Shown here in pieces: positions 7,076-12,838 of a stretch of 12,838 nucleotides of DNA. Made by a program: the position numbers and the translations under genes. Every line of letters starts with the position of its first letter. Within the stretch, counting starts at the first letter, position 1. This DNA is from Fidelibacterota bacterium (GTDB lineage Bacteria > Marinisomatota > Marinisomatia > Marinisomatales > UBA8229), in NCBI GenBank assembly GCA_002686675.1, contig NYYF01000054.1, forward strand, positions 1 to 12,838. Reading direction: 5' to 3'. A model generated the notes under the pieces. That model was not told the DNA's origin. It saw nothing but the letters and a program-made list of their open reading frames with translations, and did not search any database.

Positions 7076-8983
7076 TTAATTATTTCGATTTTGAGAATTG
7101 TTTGAATTCGTAATAGTGATCTCACCAGCATTAAAAGATCGTATCCAATAGCCCTTACCAGGCTCAAGAGATTGAGCATAAACATAACCAGAAGCACCTT
7201 GGAATTCAAACAAAGTATTTGGAATAATAAGGTCATTAGGATCAATAATTTGATCTGTATTCACTGAAGAAGAAATGCCAGAGATAAGATTCCATCCTTC
7301 CCTCAGTTCAATCGTTATTTCACTGAATGGCTCCCCCAGAATTATATGAGTACCTGCTTCCTCAAAATGAAGCCAGTACCCGTTACCAGCTGAGAATAAT
7401 GTTTCAGGAGCATATCCACTGGAACTATACGAAAAAAAGGAATTTTCAGTCGCTGTTGGAAATAGATTCAAATAACCTGGATCAGTAACTACAAGAGGCA
7501 ACCCTACCAAATTCCAACTTTCCAGATGCGGTAAATCCATTTCCACCTGGGTACTGATAACTTGAAAAATGTGAGGATCCGGTGCTCCTATGAACGGATG
7601 ATCCGCACTTCGACCAGAGGCATCAGCTGCGTGTATATAGTAAGCCACTTCACCGCCAAAGGGCAAAACTGGTATATATCCCGAAAATTCATTACCAACG
7701 ATTGATTCCATTACTGTTGACTGATAACCACCACCATCAACGCGATAAAATACAGTTGGAGAATTATTGTTTACTGATGCACCGCTGTAGGGAATGACAG
7801 TAGCTGTAATTTCAAAATCGCCATTACTGGACGGAATTTCTCCTGAAAGAGGAATATGCCGAATGTAAAGCATACCCCGGTCTGCAACTCCTTTTGCACG
7901 GCAGTGCAATGCATCTGTGGATTCCCAGCTACCTGTGAATCCCAAAACTTCATACCCGGGCATAGCTTCTTCATAAGATGCTAAAGCATCGTCATCCCAA
8001 GATGATCCTGTAATAGGAACAAAGACCTTATCATTCAAAATCAGAGAATTTGTATAAGGTTGATTTTGTGGGGTATACACACGATATACTTCATACGGTG
8101 TTCCATAGGATGACATTTGATTTGAAAAATAATCCGCTGTAGCTTCGATTTCGTCATATTGGTTATGACTTGTAGGAACGGAACGAACCAAAACCTTATC
8201 AACATCCAGAAATTTTCCCCAGCAATCAATATGGTCGATATATGTGTTGTTCGGATCTGGGATAACATGGAAATTAGTTACACCTGTAAAATCTTCTAGC
8301 AGTTGTGCGATTTCCACGTGACTTTGAGACGGGTTTTCTTCCCAGACCAGTTCGGAAGCTGCCGAAATACCCATACCATCCGTCATATAATTACCACCGG
8401 CTGTGATTAAATTCATACCATAAAGTTCTATGTCTAAAAATTCTGCCATCTCAATTGGAATGTCGTTATCATTTGGCCTGGGTCGATTGTAGATAAAATT
8501 TACAATTCCTACTTCATTATTTCCATTCACAACATACCAGGGGCCATAATCTCTACTCCAATATGATTCAGTTGGAGCATGTAAAAAAATGCAATTATCC
8601 AAATTTACACCATTTGAACTATAATAATTTGTGACTGTGTTTTCCTGACTTTGACCGCTTACAATGGTTGTTACCATTATGTCTTCTGACATCTCTGCGA
8701 TAACAGAATAAGAAATTCCAAAGGGATAACGGACTAAAACACTTTCCATGGGCTCAAACTCTGCAATGTTACGGACCGGACCGATTGGCGGATCGGTTGG
8801 ATAAAAGTCACGTCCGATTTCATCTTTTCTCTGTTCTTCTTCAGGTGTCAACCAATGAGGATAAGAATCCGGATGATTCTGAAACCATTCATCGGTCTTT
8901 ACTTGCAAATCACTGCCCTGGTTGCCGGCATACAACAACCCGATCATAGTAAAAAGTCCTATTAAGGAAAGAAACTTTCTCAT
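7076..8983 (-). CDS. Secreted Porphyromonas-type peptidylarginine deiminase with Ig-like domain and GxGYW module
   Basis: Exported guanidino-modifying enzyme of 635 aa, predicted to convert arginine to citrulline plus ammonia. Residues 1-19 are a signal peptide. The catalytic domain (about 60-375) keeps all residues known from PPAD: Asp145 (SRDYGPW), His251 and Asp253 (HIDCWGKFL), Asn312 (TNSLILN) and nucleophile Cys361 (ALHCRAKG). Arg167 and Arg169 in YNRPRPND match PPAD Arg152/Arg154, which bind the substrate's C-terminal carboxylate. The spacing Asp to Arg 22, Asp to His 106 and His to Asn 61 is the same as in PPAD. This favours action on C-terminal arginine of peptides over free agmatine. 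An Ig-like domain follows (about 385-475), as in PPAD. Residues 490-624 are the double GxGYW module; 11 polar residues end the protein and there is no T9SS sorting domain. The ATG is preceded by a weak GGA. Its upstream neighbour is a C25 protease. Confidence 0.9.
   Translation of the reverse strand: MRKFLSLIGLFTMIGLLYAGNQGSDLQVKTDEWFQNHPDSYPHWLTPEEEQRKDEIGRDFYPTDPPIGPVRNIAEFEPMESVLVRYPFGISYSVIAEMSEDIMVTTIVSGQSQENTVTNYYSSNGVNLDNCIFLHAPTESYWSRDYGPWYVVNGNNEVGIVNFIYNRPRPNDNDIPIEMAEFLDIELYGMNLITAGGNYMTDGMGISAASELVWEENPSQSHVEIAQLLEDFTGVTNFHVIPDPNNTYIDHIDCWGKFLDVDKVLVRSVPTSHNQYDEIEATADYFSNQMSSYGTPYEVYRVYTPQNQPYTNSLILNDKVFVPITGSSWDDDALASYEEAMPGYEVLGFTGSWESTDALHCRAKGVADRGMLYIRHIPLSGEIPSSNGDFEITATVIPYSGASVNNNSPTVFYRVDGGGYQSTVMESIVGNEFSGYIPVLPFGGEVAYYIHAADASGRSADHPFIGAPDPHIFQVISTQVEMDLPHLESWNLVGLPLVVTDPGYLNLFPTATENSFFSYSSSGYAPETLFSAGNGYWLHFEEAGTHIILGEPFSEITIELREGWNLISGISSSVNTDQIIDPNDLIIPNTLFEFQGASGYVYAQSLEPGKGYWIRSFNAGEITITNSNNSQNRNN
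7112..7516 (-). repeat. GxGYW double module, copy C (deiminase)
   Basis: Half 1 runs from WNLVGLPL to GNGYWLHF with EEAG; half 2 from GWNLISGIS through IDPNDLIIPN to EPGKGYWIRS and AGEITIT. It is C-terminal, followed only by a short Asn/Ser-rich tail. Confidence 0.8.
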
Positions 8984-9011
8984 GGTTTTATCCGGTTTAA
9001 CCTAAAATCAG

Positions 9012-9039
9012 GAGGGCACAGGTTTTAACCTGTGCCCTC
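9012..9039 (-). terminator. Strong hairpin after the C25 protease gene, probable terminator
   Basis: A perfect 13-bp inverted repeat, 9012-9024 (GAGGGCACAGGTT) with 9027-9039 (AACCTGTGCCCTC), starts about 23 bases past the protease stop. On the minus strand it is followed by CTGATTTTAG, a weak T-run. It could end the C25 protease transcript, fully or partly, or protect its 3' end. GC-rich GGGCA/TGCCC stem ends are shared with the terminator at 5621-5653. Confidence 0.6.
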
Positions 9040-9061
9040 TATCTTCTCACTTGAGAGAATT

Positions 9062-12000
9062 CTATTTCATCAGAACCATTTTCTTGAAGGTATGGAAATT
9101 CTTAGCGGTTATTGAATAGATATAGATTCCGCTTGCCATCGGTTCACCGAATTGATCTTTACCATCCCACATTACCTGGTGATATCCCGCTGGTTTTACC
9201 TTTGACACGATGTCAGTTACCTGCTGTCCCACAAGATTATACACCCTGATTGTTACAAATGATACTTCCGGCAATTCGTAATTAATAGTCGTGACTGGAT
9301 TGAATGGATTGGGATAGTTCTGTGACAACACAAATGTTTTCGGAAGTTCAGCTGCCCTCTTCAGCATAAAGGAATCAGCAGTTCCGTCAAGTTCGATATG
9401 TCCGATGTCCTTCAGCTCATATTCCTGGCCTGTGCTCTGGTCAACCAAAATCCATTGCATTTTCTCCCCGGCATCAACATTTATCTGGTAATCAATCTGA
9501 AGACTCTCACGGTTACTCACCACTTCAACAAGTCCACCCTCTTCAGCATATTTCGTATTATTTTCAAATCTAACATCAGCTGCTCCCACCGGTGGTTTTG
9601 GAGGCAGACTGTAACTAAGCTGCTTCTCTTCCGGGATATCAATCCCGAAATAAAGAATTGTACCATTGATCGTGATTTGGTTTGCATCTTTCATGGTATT
9701 GTCAACAACAACCTTAGCATTACCATCAGGCCCGGACACAATAATTTCACCGGCGGCATTGGCCCGTATCCAGTAACCATAACCTGGCTCAAGTGACGGT
9801 GAGTTAAAATAGCCATTCTCTCCGAATCCATAGAGTGTATTTGGTATTACAATATCCAACGGATCAATCCAGCCTCCATTAGGCAACGAGCATCCTGAGA
9901 TCATATTCCACCCCTCATTAAGAGAAATTGTAACCGATGCTAAAACTTCGCCATAGATCGCTGATGTGCCCGCTTCTCCAAACCGAAGCCAGTAACCATT
10001 GCCGATGGACAGCTCTGAATTGAGTCCATAACCATTTTCATCAAAGGAATAGAGCGTGTTTTCTATAGAACCGGGAAAAACTGCCTGGCAGTCGGCATTC
10101 TCAACAATGAGTGGTAGACCAACTATATTCCAATCATAAAGATTGTCAACATTCATTGTAATGTTCATTGCTCCAACTGTGAGGGTTACCGGTACGGTAA
10201 TCAGTCCAACATTAGAGTTGATTTCGATATCACAAGCGTACATTGAACCACCTTCCAGATCAGCTGTATCAAATGTAATCTCAATTTCATCGGTATCCCC
10301 GCCTAATATACTTCCATTACTTTGACTCAGACTTATCCATGAAATGGGGTCAGGAGTATTAATTTCAAAGGTTGTAGTTCCCTCTGAACCGTTCGCAAGA
10401 GTGTAATATAAATATTCAGTTCCATCTGTGCCAGTCACAGTGAGATAATTACCGTTCCAACCATCACCAAACGAATCTTCTGCATAGACTGTATATACTC
10501 CACCATCCAATGAAGCATCTCCATTAAATGGCGCACCGCCAGAAGCAACATCATCTCCATTGGGAGCAACTATCCTCCATGAAACTTCATATTGATAGTT
10601 TCCTCCGTCACATACAATTGTGACATCAGTAGCCCTCAAATCGGGGGCATAATCAGGATGAATCATAGAAGTAACTTTGGCTGCTTCTATCTCCAATCCA
10701 GCAGCGATTCTTCTCTTTTTCTCTATATCTTGGTCAGTTTCAAGAGCTAATTGTTCTTCCATATTGATGCTTCCATCATCAGGGTTATTTCTTCCTGAAG
10801 TGGTTTCAACAAGGTTTATGCTATAATCAACCGAACCTCCTCCAACATTTAATATGGATAATATTTCCGTTAACGTTTGATCTATAGGAACAGACACATC
10901 AAATGAAATGGGATTAACATCCATTTGGGGTGGTGTTGGCAGATTGGATGGAGGGAAAATAATATAATCAACCCAAGCACAATCACTGCCATTTGAGACT
11001 GATCCATCTTTGTCATACTCCCAAGTAAAAGTCCGACTTCCAGCGTTTACATAGAAAGAGGTTTGTGACCAATCCACATCACCAGCCCATTCCCCTTGCT
11101 GCGTTCCGTCAATGTAAAACTTTAAATAATCATAGTTATTCTCTGATGAAACTTTGTAGTAAAAAGATATCTCATCACTGGCAAAGACATCCAAAGTGAC
11201 TGACATCACGGAAGTCTGGTTATGTGAAATGGCACCAGATTTTGCAGCATAATTGCCCTCGTACGCATCTTCAGAAATCGTCCACTGCGCATTCCCATTA
11301 AACTCCCAGGAATATTGGACAAAATCCCCAGATTCAAAATCCTCCAGACAAAGTCCAATCGTGAGAGAAACCTGATCAGAAACGGAATAGTTATTATCAG
11401 CGCTGATCTCTATTATTAAATCTGCTACTAGACCAATGTTTGCCCAATCAGCAACTGTTACATTAAAAGTAATCGTACCACTGGAATTAGCCGATATAAC
11501 CGATAGCTCATCAGTTCCATTATTAACGATGATCAAACCATCATCATTAGGATAATTAAGAATAGCCGCCACATTGTTTATAGCAGCACCACCGTCGTTA
11601 ACCAGTGTAACAATTAGATCTGCAGTATCACCCGGGTCAAGTTGACCATTTTCATCATCAACAGTCACTGTACTAACTGAAACCATCGGAGCGTACGCAA
11701 TCAGGGAAATTATAGATTCCCAGGTTTCACTGCCAGCATTTATAACACATGATAAATCAAAATTATGATCATCAGGAACATCAGTCGATACATCAAAGGA
11801 CAGTCCGCTCACAACCACGGTTTCATTCGGGCCAATATAAGTGATGGTTCCAAGGCCGTTTGTAATGGATATATAGGAGTCACTAGAAGTAATGGTAACC
11901 GTAACATCCGAAGCATCATCATTCCCCACATTTTCAAGAGCGAGAGTCAGTTCCACCGATTCACCAAATTCAATTATTTCATCTAAACCAGAATTTACAG

Positions 12001-12838
12001 AAACATTATTGATGACCAGATAGGGACCATCCGGTGATAAAACCATAACAGTTGATTCATATGGGAGATAGTTAAAACCAGTGATCACCAAATCAAGTTC
12101 CCCTGGTACATCGCCTGCATCGCCAAGCTCCAAAGTGGCTGTGCCTGATTCATCGGTATAACCGTAAGCAAGCAGTTCACCACTGAGTGAAAGGGCAACC
12201 AAATCACCTTCCGTTCCAGTGTAGGCTGAAAACGTATTAGCACCCAAAATAATTATATCCTCGAATTCCGCATTGATAATTGTGGGAGGTGCAGTCCTAA
12301 TCGGTACTGATGGATCTCCAAACATTGTCCAATATAGGGTTTCATGAATACCCTGTGATCCCTGAGCATCATTCATATACAAACATCCATTGGTTGCAAT
12401 ACCGCCAATGGTTCTGGTTAAATTTTCATTATAGCTCTCAGTTAATATGAGATTCATTCCATATTGCCCATGCATAGGCGGTTCCCAACTCTGGCTTATG
12501 GTAGAACCATAATGACCGATAGACCCGGTTGGTTCTCCATTATGTGTCGCCCTTTGCCAGGCTTCGCAAAAAGATTCATTAGTACTTTGAAACTCACCAA
12601 CATTACATCCTACTGTTATGACAAACGGCAATAAATTGTCATTTTCAAGTGAATTTATTTGGGAAGTATTAAGAGAAGCACCATTTCCCCAACTTGATAT
12701 TGATCCATGTCCCGTATAATTTATCAAGCTTATTCCACCATTAATAGCATCAATACCCTGCTGGTCAGTTCCACTGGGATCATAAATGCCTTGGTAACTG
12801 TCATAAGTGAATAGTGAGAGAACTGTTTCCCACAAGAA
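9062..12838 (-). CDS. Gingipain-type C25 cysteine protease, multidomain, T9SS sorting domain (5' end missing)
   Basis: Secreted cysteine protease whose N-terminal part lies beyond the window; the frame is open to the edge, so the TTG at 12835 is not the real start. In residues counted from 12835, TGHGS (41-45, His43) and VGCNVGEF (75-82, Cys77) match the gingipain His/Cys dyad with nearly the same spacing (34; 33 in RgpB). MFGDPSVPIRT (171-181) closes the catalytic part. Next come an Ig-like domain (183-268), two CARDB-like domains (about 270-385 and 386-495), a jelly-roll region similar to cleaved-adhesin domains (496-630), and a BACON/ASH-like domain (635-890) apparently split by an insert of about 150 residues. 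The double GxGYW module is at 902-1035, then a linker with LYFGIDIPEE and LPPKPPVGAADVRF (1050-1125), then a type A T9SS sorting domain (1164-1257). Substrate specificity cannot be read because part of the catalytic domain is missing. The deiminase lies directly downstream. Confidence 0.88.
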   Translation of the reverse strand, partial: FLWETVLSLFTYDSYQGIYDPSGTDQQGIDAINGGISLINYTGHGSISSWGNGASLNTSQINSLENDNLLPFVITVGCNVGEFQSTNESFCEAWQRATHNGEPTGSIGHYGSTISQSWEPPMHGQYGMNLILTESYNENLTRTIGGIATNGCLYMNDAQGSQGIHETLYWTMFGDPSVPIRTAPPTIINAEFEDIIILGANTFSAYTGTEGDLVALSLSGELLAYGYTDESGTATLELGDAGDVPGELDLVITGFNYLPYESTVMVLSPDGPYLVINNVSVNSGLDEIIEFGESVELTLALENVGNDDASDVTVTITSSDSYISITNGLGTITYIGPNETVVVSGLSFDVSTDVPDDHNFDLSCVINAGSETWESIISLIAYAPMVSVSTVTVDDENGQLDPGDTADLIVTLVNDGGAAINNVAAILNYPNDDGLIIVNNGTDELSVISANSSGTITFNVTVADWANIGLVADLIIEISADNNYSVSDQVSLTIGLCLEDFESGDFVQYSWEFNGNAQWTISEDAYEGNYAAKSGAISHNQTSVMSVTLDVFASDEISFYYKVSSENNYDYLKFYIDGTQQGEWAGDVDWSQTSFYVNAGSRTFTWEYDKDGSVSNGSDCAWVDYIIFPPSNLPTPPQMDVNPISFDVSVPIDQTLTEILSILNVGGGSVDYSINLVETTSGRNNPDDGSINMEEQLALETDQDIEKKRRIAAGLEIEAAKVTSMIHPDYAPDLRATDVTIVCDGGNYQYEVSWRIVAPNGDDVASGGAPFNGDASLDGGVYTVYAEDSFGDGWNGNYLTVTGTDGTEYLYYTLANGSEGTTTFEINTPDPISWISLSQSNGSILGGDTDEIEITFDTADLEGGSMYACDIEINSNVGLITVPVTLTVGAMNITMNVDNLYDWNIVGLPLIVENADCQAVFPGSIENTLYSFDENGYGLNSELSIGNGYWLRFGEAGTSAIYGEVLASVTISLNEGWNMISGCSLPNGGWIDPLDIVIPNTLYGFGENGYFNSPSLEPGYGYWIRANAAGEIIVSGPDGNAKVVVDNTMKDANQITINGTILYFGIDIPEEKQLSYSLPPKPPVGAADVRFENNTKYAEEGGLVEVVSNRESLQIDYQINVDAGEKMQWILVDQSTGQEYELKDIGHIELDGTADSFMLKRAAELPKTFVLSQNYPNPFNPVTTINYELPEVSFVTIRVYNLVGQQVTDIVSKVKPAGYHQVMWDGKDQFGEPMASGIYIYSITAKNFHTFKKMVLMK
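9725..10132 (-). repeat. GxGYW double module, copy D (C25 protease)
   Basis: Half 1 runs from WNIVGLPL to GNGYWLRF; half 2 from GWNMISGCS through IDPLDIVIPN to EPGYGYWIRA and AGEIIVS. This is the only copy followed by more protein: a linker and a canonical T9SS sorting domain. Confidence 0.8.

Noticed and set aside
7076..8983. Simple agmatine deiminase
   Set aside because: The signal peptide, the Ig-like domain and the two Arg residues of the YNRPRPND segment point to the PPAD branch, although the catalytic fold is shared.
4335..10132. Transposon-borne spread of the module
   Set aside because: No terminal inverted repeats, target duplications or transposase frames flank any copy, and the copies are diverged in-frame domains.
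12833..12835. TTG at 12835 as start of the C25 protease
   Set aside because: The frame is open to the window edge and the usual upstream half of the C25 domain and signal peptide are absent, so the gene is cut by the window.

Overview
The window comes from a Gram-negative bacterium of the FCB (Bacteroidetes-like) supergroup. Three proteins end in the type A sorting domain of the type IX secretion system (T9SS): an NYPNPF-type motif, a VxNLxG strand, WDGK, SGxYxY and a basic end. A Neomarinimicrobiota-like or related uncultured lineage fits the sequence style, but that is inference. AT-rich base use and dense secreted-protein genes make this an exoprotein locus. No tRNA, rRNA, CRISPR array, insertion sequence or integrase was seen, and there is no gene-free stretch over 300 bases.

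Layout. The only plus-strand gene (38-2116) is a secreted HExxH metalloprotease with a T9SS tail. It converges, with a 2-base gap, on a minus-strand run. In transcription order that run is: a gingipain-type C25 cysteine protease cut by the window edge (9062-12838); a strong hairpin; a Porphyromonas-type peptidylarginine deiminase (7076-8983); a right-handed beta-helix protein broken by one in-frame TGA (5761-6945); a terminator; a secreted endonuclease I (4314-5582); a PKD-domain T9SS protein (2380-4281); and a small cytoplasmic glutaredoxin (2119-2358).

The main observation is a module of about 135 residues shared by four unrelated neighbours: the C25 protease, the deiminase, the beta-helix protein and the endonuclease. 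It consists of two similar halves, each with a WN(M/L)(V/I)(G/S) start, a short aromatic strand and a GxGYW motif. In three proteins it is the extreme C terminus, where a T9SS sorting domain would be expected. In the C25 protease it sits about 130 residues before a canonical sorting domain. It may be a common anchoring, sorting or ligand-binding tail spread by duplication across a local exoenzyme set.

Together the genes suggest extracellular breakdown of protein (metalloprotease, C25 protease), nucleic acid (endonuclease I) and perhaps polysaccharide (beta-helix). The C25 protease next to a deiminase that keeps every key PPAD residue, including the two arginines that bind a peptide C terminus, recalls the gingipain/PPAD pair of Porphyromonas gingivalis, here in one gene neighbourhood.
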